Origin: Adiantum capillus-veneris
Taxonomy: Eukaryota; Streptophyta; Polypodiopsida; Polypodiales; Pteridaceae
Direction: 5' to 3'
Assembly: GCA_014529385.2 (NCBI GenBank)
Contig: CM043962.1
Coordinates: 87,977,680 to 88,041,679, forward strand
DNA: 64,000 nt
Shown here one piece after another: positions 10,861 through 22,313 of this stretch (the stretch's first letter is position 1; the number at the start of each line of letters is the position of its first letter). Both the position numbers and the translations under genes were made by a program. The notes under the pieces are model-generated. The model ran no database searches. It was not told where the DNA came from and saw only the letters and a program-made list of their open reading frames with translations.

Positions 10861-13065
10861 GATGTTGGGGTTGAAATTGAGATTGGACAAGTGGTGGGCC
10901 TTGCTCTCATGTTGTAACATGAGATTGGACAAGTGGTGGATCTTGCTCTCATACTATATTATCTCTCTCATGCATGGTTTCATATTTTAGATGGCATAAT
11001 CATCCTAAATTACTTAAGTAACTTTCAATTTTGAAATCATGTTGAGAGAATTTCGATGGAATTATTTGAGGCAAGGCATATTATTCAACTATATCTTAGA
11101 ACTTTGAGTTTCACTCTGTGAGAAACTTTAAATTTAGGCGGAGAAGTTTGATTTATTGTGATAAATTTGAATTAAATCAGCAAAATTTGAATTCAAGCAA
11201 AAAAATTGAATTAGAGCGGGGAGATTTGAATTCAAGCGGAAACAAATAAATTTGAGCGGGAAAGTTTGAATTCACTTTGTTTAAAATTGCACTCCGGTGG
11301 ATCTAGGAGACACCAACCATTGCATCTACCTTCCAAGACATGGTTAGAATGGCTAAGTGGTGGATCGAAGGTCAAGGGAAGAGTGCTTGGAATGGCACAC
11401 ACCTTTTTTTAAATTGCAAGGTGGTAGATATAGAAGACACCAACGACTACATCCACCCTTCAAGGCTTGGTTAGAATTTCTAAGTGTTGGATCTTGGATA
11501 CACCCACCTTCCAATGCATGGTTAGAATGGCTAAGTAGGGGATCTAAGGTCTACTTATCTCACACACTTTATTTATAATTGCAAGGTGATAGATTGAAGG
11601 TCTACATATCGCATACACTTTATTTTAAATTGCAAGGTGGTGGATATAGGAGACACCAACTAGTGCATACATCATTCAAGACATGGATAGAATGGCCAAG
11701 TGGTGGATGGTTAATACATCCACCATCCAAGGCTTGGTTATAATGGCCAAGTGATGGATTTAGGGTCTAGGTTTCCCACACACTTTATTTAAAAATGATA
11801 GGCGGTGGATGTAGGATAACCCAATCATTGCATCCACCTGGTAAGAGTTGTTTAGAATGGCCTAGTGGTGTATCTTTGATAAAAGCAGCTTCAAGAATTG
11901 GTTAGAATGGCCAAGTGGTGGATCTTAGATGCATCCATTTTCAAGACTTGGTTAAATGTCCAAGTGGTGGATCTAGGAGACACGGACCATTGCATCCACC
12001 TTCAAAAACTTGGTTAAAATGGCCAAGTGTTGGATCTATGATGCACTCACCTTCCAAGACTTGGTTAGAATGGCCAAGTGGTGAATATAGAGTCTAGCTA
12101 TTTCACACACTTACTTGAAATTGAGAGAGTGTGGATCTAGGAGACACCATCGATTGCATCCACCTTTCAATCCTTGGTTAGAATGTCCAAGTGGCGAAAG
12201 ATCAGTTAAAATGGCTAAGTGGTGGATCTAGGGTCTACTCATCCTACAAACATTGTTTAAAATTGTTTGAGTCATGATGGCCAACTATCAAATGCACCCA
12301 AATTCAAGACATCATATAATGGCCAACTGGTGGATCTTGGATACACCAACCTACCAAGGCTTGGTTAGAATGAAAAGTTGGTGGATCTAGGGTCTATCTA
12401 TCCTACATACTTTATTTGAAAGTTCAAGATGGTGGATCTAGGAGACACCAATGATTGTATCCACCTTCCAAGACTTGGTTAGGATGGCCAAGTGGTGGAT
12501 CTTAAATGTATCCACCTTTCAAGAATTGGTTAGAGAGTCCAAATAGTGGATCTAGTGTCTACCTATCCCACACACTTTGTTGATAATTGCTAGTGCTAGA
12601 CTGACCAAGTGTTACACCCAACTTTAAGACTTGGTTACAATGGACAAGTGTTGGATCTTGAATGCACCCACCTCTTAAAACTTTGCTAGAATGTCCATGT
12701 GGTAGATTTCAAGGTGGTGAATCAAGGAAAGACTAACCATTGTATCCACCTTCCAAGACTTGGTTAGAATGGTCAAGTGAGATCTTGGATGCACCCACCT
12801 TCCAAGGCTTAGTTAGAATGGCCAAGTGGTGGGATCTTGTATCCACCTTCTAAGACTTGGTTATAATGGCCAATTGATAGATCTTTCATGCATTCACCTT
12901 TCAAGGCTTGGATAGAATTTGAAGGTGGTGGATCTAGGAGACATCAACCATTTCATCCACCATTCAAGACTTGGTTAGAATGGCCAAGTGGTGGATCTAT
13001 GGTTTTTACTTATCCCACACACTTTGTTTGAAATTTCATGATGTTGGATGTAGGAGAAACCAATC
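10861..13065. repeat. Degenerate tandem array, 'gaatggccaagtggtggatct' family
   Basis: The words 'aatggccaagtggtggatct', 'acttggttagaatgg', 'ggagacaccaaccattgcat' and 'cccacacactttattt' alternate throughout. Base units are about 55-65 bp, organised in a longer pattern of about 200 bp in which 'acacacttt...aaattgcaaggtggtgga' recurs. At least 25 copies of 'gtggtgga'-like words are present. Related words recur at 37010-37398, 46470-47350 and near 49985. Confidence 0.85.
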
Positions 13066-13069
13066 ATAA

Positions 13070-13735
13070 GGGTGCAAAGGACACATCAAATGTAATAGAC
13101 ATGCCTGAGCATATCAAGCAACTGAAACAAGATTGAATTATTCAAGATGAGTTGCTTGAGAAATCCAATGTTCTCAATGAGGAGAATACATGTGAAAATT
13201 GGGAGGAGCTTTCTACCACATACAACATTAATAATGTTATTTACTCCCATTTCTTGACTTTTTCTGATACTTGGCTGACATCATAACTAAAACGTGGTAC
13301 AAAGAAGATTGATTTTCTAGAAGAGGCAAGAAAGCATATCCAACGGATGATCAAAATTGTGAAAGACACAACAAATTCAATTATAGATCTTCCATAGTCT
13401 ACATATGTCATCAGTCTTCAAATGGAGGGAGGATCTTACTTAAAGTGCCATCTAAATAATCCTATCCCTATAGGATTTTATATGTTGGACAACACATGTG
13501 CTTTGGAGAGCTATCTACAATGATTGAGTGAAAGATTCAAAGATCTCATAGATGGCATTGTGACTATTGTATGTGGGTCAACAAAACCACAGTATGTGAT
13601 CCTTTCTTTTTTGAATAATAAGTACTATGTGCAATTACAATTTGATTTCCAAAGTATGAGAAACATGGTCAAAATACAAACTATTGGGGCATTGCACTAT
13701 GTGAAGCATTTGGAATTTACTAGTGCTATATAATT
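13070..13735 (+). pseudogene. Unidentified degenerate coding region
   Basis: One plus-strand frame remains mostly open over about 650 bp with only a few stops. It reads DMPEHIKQLKQD, ENWEELSTTYNINNVIYSH, FLEEARKHIQRMIKIVKDTT, GGSYLKCHLNNPIPIGFYML, then an open block from 13524 to 13733 with LSERFKDLIDGIVTIVCGS. The persistence of one frame suggests a former protein or captured exon. I cannot assign a family. It lies between the 'ggtgga' array and the stub of the chromovirus LTR. Confidence 0.4.
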
Positions 13736-13972
13736 CTTCACCACATGTGTTTTTAATCAAGGGAGATGCCTTTGAGAGACTTATGAGTTATTTAAATTCA
13801 GGGACACAATCCACAATGCTAGATGCACGACACCTTGATCTAGATTTTGGAAGTGTGAGTCAATTGTCAAATGTCAAGTTTCTACAACTCAAGAAGGAGC
13901 TTACAACCAAGCAATGCATTCAAAAGTATTGCACTATGTGAAGCATTTGGAATTTACTGGTGCTATATATCT
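13688..13972 (+). repeat. Direct duplication of a 45 bp block, 238 bp apart
   Basis: The block beginning 'attgcactatgtgaagcatt' and ending 'gtgctatata' occurs at about 13690-13733 and again at about 13928-13971, with a single A/G difference. The second copy abuts the truncation point of the LTR stub at 13980, so it may mark the repair or deletion junction. Confidence 0.8.
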
Positions 13973-13979
13973 CAAAAGT

Positions 13980-14229
13980 AGATTAAGGATCCGACCCTGC
14001 TTTTTGCAAAAAAGCACCTAAAAGCATGAAAAAGCTAAAAATAGCGGATTTTTTCAAAACTGAACCAAACGTCAATCCGACCTATTGGAACATGAAAACG
14101 GCCTTGATTTTTACTTTAGAACCTTACAACGTTGTCATCTTAAATCAAAACTTGACAAATTAGATATTGAAAGCTATTTTTATTATCTTTCAAAGAGATC
14201 CAAAAATTGGGGATCTTACATCCTCCCAC
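13980..14229 (-). repeat. 3' LTR stub and polypurine tract of the minus-strand chromovirus
   Basis: On the minus strand, GTGGGAGGA (14229-14221) is a polypurine tract, immediately followed by the LTR start TGTAAGATCCCC at 14220. The next 240 bp match 36770-37008 closely (shared words include 'ggatccgaccct', 'aagcacctaaaagcatgaaa', 'ttggaacatg'). The match stops at 13980, so this LTR copy is truncated. It follows the chromodomain end of pol, as expected for a 3' LTR. Confidence 0.75.
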
Positions 14230-14264
14230 ACATGAAAAATTCAAGGTGTTCTCACCTTGACATG

Positions 14265-14620
14265 AAATCTGGATAATTTAGTCTCATTACATCATCACAT
14301 TCTCAAGTGGCATCTTTGTGAGGATACATTGACCATTTAACAAGGTGTTCAATAATGGTTTGATCACGTAGAGGCTTAGTTCTTCTTTGAAGTATCACTT
14401 CGGGATATACTTCAAAAGTTCCATCGGTAGAGGTAGATAATAGAGAATCATCAAGAATGTGTTGTATTTCAGGTACATACTTCTTGAGTAAGTTGACGTA
14501 AAAAAAATCATGTATTTTTTTGTGTGTTGGTAACAAGAGTCTATAAGCTTGATCATTAATCCTCTCTGTGATTACAAAAGGTCCACAATATCTTGCACTG
14601 AGCTTATTACACTTACCCAT
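14265..14620 (-). pseudogene. Chromovirus integrase C-terminus with chromodomain
   Basis: Minus-strand translation begins MGKCNKLSARYCGPFVITER, the conserved post-core integrase module (GPF...I). It continues to a chromodomain-like tail: YPEVILQRRTKPLRDQTIIE, then HLVKWSMYPHKDATWEC and YPDFMSR. The chromodomain (a chromatin-targeting fold) at the integrase end identifies a chromovirus-type Ty3/gypsy element. It is separated from the integrase core by frame changes. Confidence 0.8.
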
Positions 14621-14639
14621 TGACTATGTTTGGGTTTCA

Positions 14640-15700
14640 CTCTCAAGAATACCATATCGCCCTCTTCAAAAAGTCTGATAGATCGTTTAGGGTCAGCATA
14701 ACTTTTCAGTCTATCTTGAGCAGTCTAAATATCCTGCCGTATAAGATCGGTTTGTAGTTGCATTTCATCCAATATTTCTTTGGATGTTTGAACTTGTATA
14801 AGAGGGTCTGTCCATTTTAGTGGAGTAAGACACTCTTGTTTATATGATTTTTGAAAAGAGACATCCCAATTGAGCGTTGGAATGAGGAATTATACGTAGA
14901 TTGAACCAAATACAAATATCTAGTCCATTTACTTTGCTCGTGCATACAATAATCTTCTAATATGTCTTCAATAATTTGATTGGTCCTTTTTGTTTGCCCA
15001 TCAATTTGAGGGTGATAAGCAGTACTGAAGGCAACTGGGTTCCTGTAGCTGAGAATAAGGCTATCCAAAAATTTGAGGTGAACTTTGTATCATGATCAGA
15101 AATTATCCGTCGAGGTAAAGCATGAACTTGAAAACACCTTTCATGAAGACTTGAGCTATATCCTTAGCCGTAAAAGTTTTCTTGACTGGAAATAAATGGG
15201 TCAGTTTTGTAAGCATATCAACAACCGCAAAATTAGAGTCATATCCTAGAGATGTAGAAAGTCCTGCAATAAAATCCATGGATATGCATTCCCATTTCAT
15301 TTGTGGTGCATCAATAGGTTGAAGCTTACCAGGGTACCGAACTCATTCATCTTTAATACGTTCTCATGTTAAACATCTTGTAACATAGTTCAATACATCA
15401 CGCATTAGTCCTGGCCAAAAGAAACTCTTCCTCACATTAGAGTAAGTCTTAATGTATCTTGGGTGTCCTGCTATAGGTATATCATGAACTTCTTGTAAAA
15501 TCTGAAGTTTTATTGCACCTTGATTTGGGACACATAGACGGTTACTAAAGTAAAGATCATCGCCTTCAACGTGGAAGCCTTTGATTTGCCTCTCTTGCTT
15601 CATCAAATATTGGATTTTTATGTAATACGGGTCATGAGTCATACCTTCTCGAATAAGGTCAATTAAAGAGGTAGTAAAGGTTGTGATAGCCGTTAAAGTA
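14640..15700 (-). pseudogene. Ty3/gypsy integrase (zinc-binding region and core)
   Basis: Minus-strand blocks in order: the H-H-C-C region (QEVHDIPIAGHPRYIKTYSN, FFWPGLMRDVLNYVTRC), then WECISMDFIAGLSTSLGYDS (first Asp), DMLTKLTHLFPVKKTFTAKD, and FSTAYHPQIDGQTKRTNQII with KWTRYLYLVQSTYN. The canonical catalytic Glu position in DGQTERxN is Lys here (QTKRTN). The blocks lie in different frames with stops between them, including loss of the segment holding the second Asp. It belongs to the same element as the RT upstream and the chromodomain downstream. Confidence 0.85.
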
Positions 15701-15771
15701 CTCTTCTTGCTTAATGTATCAGCCGCAAGATTTTGCTTCCCAGGTTTATATTTGATTTCAAAATCATATTC

Positions 15772-16995
15772 TCATAACAATTCCATCCATATTTGTTGCC
15801 GCATATTAAGGTCAGGTTGGGTGTAGATCCACTTTAGGCTTTTATGATCAGTATGTAGTTCAAATCTCCTTCTTAAAAGATAATGTTTCCATACTTTAAG
15901 AGCATGCACAACGGTTAATAATTCCAAGTCATGCGTAGGATAATTTAACTCATATATACGTAACTTACGAGATTCATAAGGTATTGATTTTCCTTCTTGA
16001 GACAGAATGCCACCGATTGATTGTCCACTTGCATTAGTGAGCACAATGAATGCCTTTGAGAAGTTTGAAAGATGTAGTATTGGAGCACTCAACAAAGATT
16101 CTTTGAGTTTCTCAAAACTAGCTTGAGCGCGTTCATTCCAAGTAAACACTTTAGCCTTCTTAAATGTATTACTCAATGGAGATGCAATCTTAGCGTAGCC
16201 TTGAATAAATATATGATACCATCCGGTCAAACCAAGAAAGCCACGTACTTCTCTTACTAATTTTGGTAAAAGTTATAATAGATTCGATCTTACTTGGATC
16301 GACAGAAATACCATCTTTGGATACAATAAATCCCAAATATTCCACCTTGTCAGTGAAAAAGGTGCATTTGCTACGTTTAGCATAAAGTTGATTCTGATAG
16401 AGAAGTTCAAGTACTTGCCACACATGTTGTTCGTGTTCTTCTGTTTCTTGAGTAAACCAGGATATCATCAAAGAAGACAAGAACAAAATCATCAAGATAC
16501 TCTCGAAACACATTGATCATGAGACGATTAAAAGTTGCAAGAGCATTAGTAAGTCCAAAAGGCATAATTGTAAATTCATAATGTTCAAAACGAGTATTAA
16601 ATCTTGTCTTTGGTATATCCTCCTCCTTGGTTCGGATTTGATAATACCCTAACTTAAGATCAATTTTTGTGAAGATAGCTGCTCTGTGTTATCGATCAAG
16701 AAACTCATCAATCCTTGGTATTCCATATTTTTTTTTACTGTTACGTGATTCAATCCACGATAATCAATACAAAGACGTAGAGTACCATCCTTCTTCTAAT
16801 TAAAGAGAATAGGAGTACTCCATGGAGAAACGTTGGGTCAAATGAAGGCTTGTTCAAGAATTTGAGCTAGTTTCTCCTTGAGTTTTGCAAATTCAGGTAA
16901 CGACATTTTGTATGGTCTATGGGAAACTGGTTGACCTCCTTGAGTAAGCTCTATTGCATGATCAACATCATGCTTGGGTGGTAACTGTGAAAGCT
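15772..16995 (-). pseudogene. Ty3/gypsy reverse transcriptase and RNase H
   Basis: The minus strand shows RPYKMSLPEFAKLKEKLAQ near 16920, KKDGTLRLCIDYRGLNHVTV near 16780, [15 protein letters not shown], then the catalytic box [10 protein letters not shown] near 16460. It continues YAKRSKCTFFTDKVEYLGF, and RNase H with FELHTDHKSLKWIYTQPDLN. The FFDD box keeps both Asp residues. At least two frame changes and several stops break the reading frame. In the RNase H start the usual DAS reads NAS (VLTNASGQSIGG), a further sign of decay. Confidence 0.9.
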
Positions 16996-17246
16996 ATTCA
17001 GAAAATACAACATCAAATTCGGTTATCCATTCTGGTTCAGGTGAATATAACTTGTTCTCCTTAGGGTTAATCTTTACTTTGTAAATCCTTTCATTCTTTC
17101 TATGACTCTTCATAATTTTGGTAAAAGTTCACTAGTCTGAGTTTAGGCTTCTCCCGTTTCCCTATAACTGTAACCCTGGAGTTTTGATAATTTTCAAAAA
17201 TCAATGAAGCGTCTTTACAATGTATGTGAGCATCATTGACTTTAAG

Positions 17247-17480
17247 TCAATCCATTCCTAGGATTCTATCATAGATCCCTATGGGTAAGACTCTGAAGTT
17301 TGCAAAAGTATTGTGACCATCCAAAACAAAATTGAAGTTACCCATTGAAGTAGAAGATTTAACCTTCCTACCCGTAGCTAATTCCATTGTAAGGTCTATA
17401 TCACGATGTTCAAGTAAAATAAGATTTCTGATGAACTGAGGAGATATAAAAGAATGTGTACTCCCTGAGTCAATCAATAA
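17247..17480 (-). pseudogene. Ty3/gypsy aspartic protease
   Basis: The minus-strand frame begins MIDSGSTHSFISPQFIR, which carries the retroviral-type aspartic protease active site DSG. It ends LPIGIYDRILGMD, the conserved ILGMD hinge before RT. About 77 residues remain before a stop at 17247. It sits between gag and RT in the normal gypsy order. Confidence 0.85.
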
Positions 17481-17879
17481 GGTAAAATGGTTACCTTGAT
17501 ACTCTGCTGGGGTTTTAATTTACTGAAAATTAATCATTCACTCCTTGATGTTCAATTGTGGCATGAACATATGCGTTTACCTGATTTCCTTTGCCTCTAG
17601 CCCCTTGAGATTTGTTAACTTGAGGTCTTCCTTGAGGTATTTGATTTCCTCCTCCTCCTGGACGAGGTTGACGATTAACATTTCTATTGTTGTTATTGTT
17701 GGTAGGCGGTCTTTTTTGGACAAAAGGTGGATTGCCTGGTCTAAAGTTCCCTTGGTTTTGAGGTTATCTCTGACTTTGGTTAAAGTTATGCTGATTGAAG
17801 TTCCTTTGAATTGTAGATGGTTTAGGTCTAAAATTTCTAAAATTTTGATTCGGGTTGAAGTTTCTATGTTGATAATTGT
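17481..17879 (-). other. Gag-protease linker of the chromovirus
   Basis: Lies between the CCHC knuckle and the protease. Minus-strand translation is rich in Asn, Gln, Arg and Pro, as in gag C-terminal linkers, and is broken by stops. No separate gene is supported. Confidence 0.4.
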
Positions 17880-18695
17880 CCACCAATCATGTGAAGCTTG
17901 AATTGTTTAATGGACAATCTCTGGATTGATGATCAGTATCAAAACAAGTGTAACATAAGTGATCTTTTCTGGCCTTCATACATAATAAGCTTTCTCTTCT
18001 TTATTGTGGATTTATAGACCTTTGTTCCTCCTTGGGATGAGGCCTTTTGATTCATGATGAGTTCTTGTTTCCTTTTTTTGGTATTGGATAACTCTATTTC
18101 AATGGGTTTTCCTGCATCAAGGACATCTACGAAATTGGTAAGAAGAAGACTCTGGAGTCTAGTCTTCATAGGATTATGTAACCTGACACAAATCAAGCCA
18201 CCTTGACCTCTTGAGTCATTCCTTCAAGAGCATACTTTACAAGGATCAAGAAATGTTGATAGTATGATTCCAGATCTTTGGTTCCTTGAGTACAGCCAAG
18301 AAACTCATTCATACATGCTGAATGATAAACTTTGTTCTGATAGTTCTTCTTGAGCTGGGTTTTAAGATAATCCCAAGTTGTTGCATTAGGATCAACATTG
18401 TTTTTTGTGCAATCTCTCAGCCAACGCTTGGCTATTTTCTCTAGTTTGAACTTAGTGATGATAGCTTTGTTTACTGCAGATGAATGAGCCAAATCAAAGT
18501 AGTTATCCATGCGCTCAATCCAATCTTCAAGAACTTTGCCTATATATTTTCCTTCTCTCCGCTAAAGTTTATAGGTTGAGACTTGCGAAGCATAGCATTG
18601 ATATATCTATCAATGATGGTGTGCTGAGAAACAATAGGTGCATTTGTGTTAGCAGAGCCGCATTTCCTCTAGGAGGCATGGTTACTTACTATGCC
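17880..18695 (-). pseudogene. Ty3/gypsy gag with CCHC knuckle
   Basis: The minus strand gives INFSGE (near 18560), WIERMDNYFDLAHSSAVNKA, ITKFKLEKIAKRWLRDC, TWDYLKTQLKKNY and GTKDLESYYQHFLILVKYAL, a Retrotrans_gag-type capsid domain. A CCHC zinc knuckle follows (CYTCFDTDHQSRDC near 17945). Between them is a Lys-rich linker. The frame shifts at least twice, near 18540 and around 18196. The putative ATG (MPPRGNA) is at about 18678. Confidence 0.8.
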
Positions 18696-19087
18696 ATATC
18701 AACCAAGGTCACACTTAGTACAATATTCTAATTCGCTTGAAGTCCTTTAAGCCAAATAAAAAAATAGACGATTGAGAATAAGAATGAGAGAGAAAATAGG
18801 AGAAAGAATAACAAATAAATTAATCCAATTTTTATTTCACAAAACTTTGGGGCTAAAAAAGTCTACAAAGTGTCTTGAAAGTTTCTAGTAAATCCTAATG
18901 GATCTAACATAATGCACCCGGTAGTAGCCATTGTGGCATCCTTTCACCAATGGAGCATAGCTATCCCATTCCTTGAGTATATTGGATGAGTGATCCCAAT
19001 AATCCTTTTTTATCTTTGGTTGAAACATTTCCTCATTAGCGTGTGAATCATACTATTGTTGGGTAAGAGATTGATTAGTTATAGGTA

Positions 19088-20090
19088 CTATTTTTTGCTA
19101 TGACCTATAATTGTCTTCTTATACCCGAAGTAGTCATCGAAGTAAGTAGATTCTTTTGGAAACACATCTGGTGTGTCCCACCCATCAGAGCTGTGTATAT
19201 TCGCACAATCTGTAAGGCACGGGGGTCTGCTATAGGCATTGCATAAAACTTTTACATGGTGAGGATTGTGAATTAGGGACTTTTTGAACAAATCAAAGAA
19301 CGACTTCCAAGGTACCAAGCTAAAGAAATGTTGATCGTTGGTCTGGCATTGACGGCCCCATACATTGAACATGACAATGTTGAAACATCATGTAGCCATT
19401 ACTAAGGAAAGTATGTTTCTAGCTATCCGGGATTCCTTTGTCAGTCTCAAGGTAAGTTCATAAGCATTTATGTACAACACTTGGTTATTAGTGACAATGA
19501 TCTCCTTTCCCAACTTGGATTGTATCCATCCAATACTCCCAATGGCCGAGGACTTATGTTCAGGTGGTCTAAAGTCTGGATTGCTTGCAACATAATGGTA
19601 CCAAGCTTGGAATGTATTAGGTATAATACAATCCATGAACAATAACCTTTTCTTCTCTTCCCTATTATGCTTGGTAGTGACAAGTCGTTGCACTTCCACT
19701 CCTGTTTGAAGATGCTCCTCTATCGTTAGTCATCTACACACTCACCTCATCAATTAAGTTAGTTAGAATGATAAAGCCAAGATTAAAACTCAAATATTAT
19801 GACCTCAAAACAATATGAATCATATCAAAATCAAATTTTTATAACTGTAGTAAACCAAAAAGATACATAGTGTCTCTAGGGAGATACCTGAATACGAAAG
19901 GGCCTTATGAACCAATTCTTGGTTCTTGCAACCGAGTTTCTTCCCCCATATTTTTTCGCATCTCGAGTTTCAAAGTTTAGAACTTCAACTTGTGCACTAA
20001 AATTTACGTCTTCCTTTTCGTACTATTCCTCTCCTCGTGATACATCCGTGGGTGGTATCCCATTAAAGCAATTTACATGAGCATGATGTT
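19088..20090 (-). pseudogene. Unidentified spliced ORF, copy B (frame-broken)
   Basis: The minus strand shows an exon-like block ending YGGRNSVARTKNWFIRPFRI at a donor (CAG|GTATCT, near 19888). An acceptor (ATAG|AGGAGC, near 19720) opens a block with GVEVQRLVTTKHN, IPNTFQAWYHYV and VLYINAYELTLRLTKESR. A stop near 19388 and a frame change lead to VWGRQCQTNDQHFF and LIHNPHHVKVL. The order of motifs is the same as in the ORF at 20133-20696 (IEVPRA, VPNTYVAW, VLYLN, KYNPHNV), so the two are diverged tandem copies. The function is unknown. It is on the same strand as gag-pol and lies upstream of gag. Confidence 0.5.
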
Positions 20091-20132
20091 CATTTACATC
20101 ATGTCTGTAGAAATATCTACTCTAGTTTACTG

Positions 20133-20696
20133 TCATTGGTTGCGCTTGAGCAAAGTCACTAATGCACCTGGGCTTCTTGTAGTCATCAAAGGTATAGTGA
20201 CATTGTGAGGATTGTATTTGAGAATCGGTCCATAGAATCTATTGAACCAATCCTGGGGTACATAATAGAATTGGTTGCTGCCATTTGACTTCTTCCATAC
20301 TCTAATTATGACCTTTTTACAAAAGCCGTATCTTTGGTTTAGCATGAGGGCCTTCTTACTAAGAATGAGCTCTCGACTCGGTATGTCCAAAAGCGAACAC
20401 AGGTTAAGGTAAAGAACATATCCCTGTACTTTGATGTCACCTTCTTGGATCTTTTCCTTGACCCAAAGCTGTGGATTGATCATAAACCTATCAGGCACTT
20501 GTGTTCGATGTTCACGTTGGGCTTCAAGATATAACTCCCATGCTACATAAGTGTTTGGAACAAGGTAGTCTCTAGCTCCCTTTGAAGCTCGAGGAACTTC
20601 AATTCCATAATGGATATTAAATTCAACAGCGTAATTAAAAAAGACCCTTTGTGTAAAATCACTTGGAAGTTCATCTAGACAATTAAGAAGATCCAT
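20133..20696 (-). CDS. Unidentified ORF, copy A (probable terminal exon)
   Basis: An open frame of 187 codons on the minus strand, preceded immediately by a good acceptor (TTGCTTTTAG|ATG), so the Met may be internal to a spliced gene. Recognisable internal words are DELPSDFTQRVFFNYAVEF, YLVPNTYVAWELYLEAQ, GYVLYLNLCSLLDIPSREL and YYVPQDWFNRFYGPILKYNP. It is rich in aromatic residues, has no transmembrane segment and no catalytic motif I know. It is homologous to copy B just downstream. It lies between the chromovirus gag and the PBS-like site. It may be a captured host gene or an extra retroelement ORF. Confidence 0.5.
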   Translation of the reverse strand: MDLLNCLDELPSDFTQRVFFNYAVEFNIHYGIEVPRASKGARDYLVPNTYVAWELYLEAQREHRTQVPDRFMINPQLWVKEKIQEGDIKVQGYVLYLNLCSLLDIPSRELILSKKALMLNQRYGFCKKVIIRVWKKSNGSNQFYYVPQDWFNRFYGPILKYNPHNVTIPLMTTRSPGALVTLLKRNQ

Positions 20697-21059
20697 CTAA
20701 AAGCAAGACAAGGAGAGAAGACTTAGTACATATGTGAACCAAATTTGAGTCTATACCTCTTTTATTCATCAAAATTTGATTTTTATGATTTCACTACAAT
20801 ATTACGAATGTCTCAGATCCAACTCTTCAAATATCCTTTTTAAGTCTCATGACAGGGTATTCTCTTAGACCTCCCACGTGAAAACGTGTCTATAGTACTT
20901 ATCTTCTAGTTTTTCTTTTCCTATGGCAGGTGCAAGAGCTTCAAACTTCTTAGCAACTTCTGAAATCCTCAACATTTAGGAACACATTTGCCAAATAGTA
21001 GAACATGTCTTCTACGCCTAACCATATTCTGAGTTGAAGTAGCCTGAGGTTGGAAAACC

Positions 21060-21306
21060 AATCTCTCAAACTATTGTCAATGTAAATAAAGAACTGATGG
21101 AAGGGTTCTTGGTGATGGGTAAGTTACCTACAATCAACACTCTTCCAACAAGTTGTGCTTCCTGGCATGCCGAAGACTTTGGTCCCGATTTCTAAGTAAA
21201 AGAGTTCCCTTTTGTCTCTTGATAACCGTGTTGCCATATTGTTGAACACTATGGCCAAAACCTCATTCCTCTGGGTAAAGCATTCAGATGTCACTCTGGG
21301 AGTCAT
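21060..21306 (-). other. Possible upstream exon of the unidentified gene
   Basis: The minus-strand frame MTPRVTSECFTQRNEVLAIV runs to GMPGSTTCWKSVDCR and ends exactly at a strong donor (TGTAG|GTAACT, near 21126). The block is on the same strand as copies A and B and 430 bp upstream of copy A. It could be their first exon, but the intron phase was not verified. Confidence 0.3.
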
Positions 21307-21541
21307 TTGTTACTACAAAATAGACATTCAAAGAAATTACAACGCCATTGTTGAACACTTCAACCACTTCACCGTAACTCAAACAAAATACTTCCATTCA
21401 AGAAGACAAGTCAAGCAAGTACTACCAACCAATGTCACTTATAGATGCATCATGAATACAATATCCTTTCCCAAAAAACATACATGAATGCATGCACAAT
21501 GCATACTAGTATCAAGCTTTTGGCTATCCCCATAATCTTAA

Positions 21542-21563
21542 GCATAGGCTTTGGTACCAGGTG
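21542..21563 (-). promoter_or_regulatory. PBS-like site next to an LTR end
   Basis: On the minus strand, TGGTACCAAAGCC (about 21559-21547) resembles the initiator-Met tRNA primer site TGGTATCAGAGCC. Just upstream, the LTR would end TCTCTCA near 21562. The position fits the chromovirus whose gag starts near 18680, if the ORFs at 19.1-21.3 kb lie in its 5' region. Confidence 0.4.
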
Positions 21564-22308
21564 AGAGATACCCCTCCCCAGGGGTCTATCCACAAAATAT
21601 ACAATTTACACCTTTATACAATTTTCAATATACATTAGAGTTGCAGAAGCATTTGCATAGGGAAGGAGTTCTCAGCACCCAACCAAGCATGGAGTTGAGG
21701 CCATGAGCCGAGGACTGCATCCAAAGGCACCTAGCAACTAAAATGCCCCATCTAAATGAAATAGGAAACCATATATTAATGCAATGACAAAATCTAGGTA
21801 TACAATAACATCAAAAAAAAATTATGACAAAATAACTAGCACAGCACGGACCCTATGTAGGGATCAACTGGTCCACCCATCCACTTCCACTCAACTATGG
21901 ATAGAGAGAGTTTCACTTTGCCAAGAGTGGGCCACAACACCCAAGTACCGGTAGGTGGTAGAGTATCAACACCAACCATACCAGTTTAGGCATCACGTCT
22001 CTTCGATGCCCATCACCGGATATTTAGGCAAAGCCAAGGCAAAATCCCCAACGTGTTAGCCGTGTAGGTCATTCAACCCCTGATGCACTAACCATGTAAA
22101 TGAGCCTAACAAAAAGAAGAAGATCTAAGCAACATCCCCGATCCAACAAAGCCCCAGCTCAACGATCCTTTTTTCTAAGGCTAAGTGATATAGATGATCC
22201 TAGTCTTGTAGCGACGCTGCCATGAGAAACATAACACGTGAGTCCAATCACAATAGCACCTTACATGTGCACAAAAAATCTTTTCCAAGTAGTTAATCTG
22301 TACAGGGT
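21564..22308 (-). repeat. Interior part of the presumed long 5' LTR
   Basis: No ORF or recognised element. It lies between the PBS-like site and the nested copia element. Its continuation appears on the other side of the copia element at 27859, since the copia target duplication joins the two flanks cleanly. Confidence 0.4.
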
Positions 22309-22313
22309 CTCTA

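Noticed and set aside
10861-13065. CRISPR-like spacing of repeated words
   Set aside because: Repeats and intervening sequence both recur, units are degenerate and the context is a plant nuclear genome.
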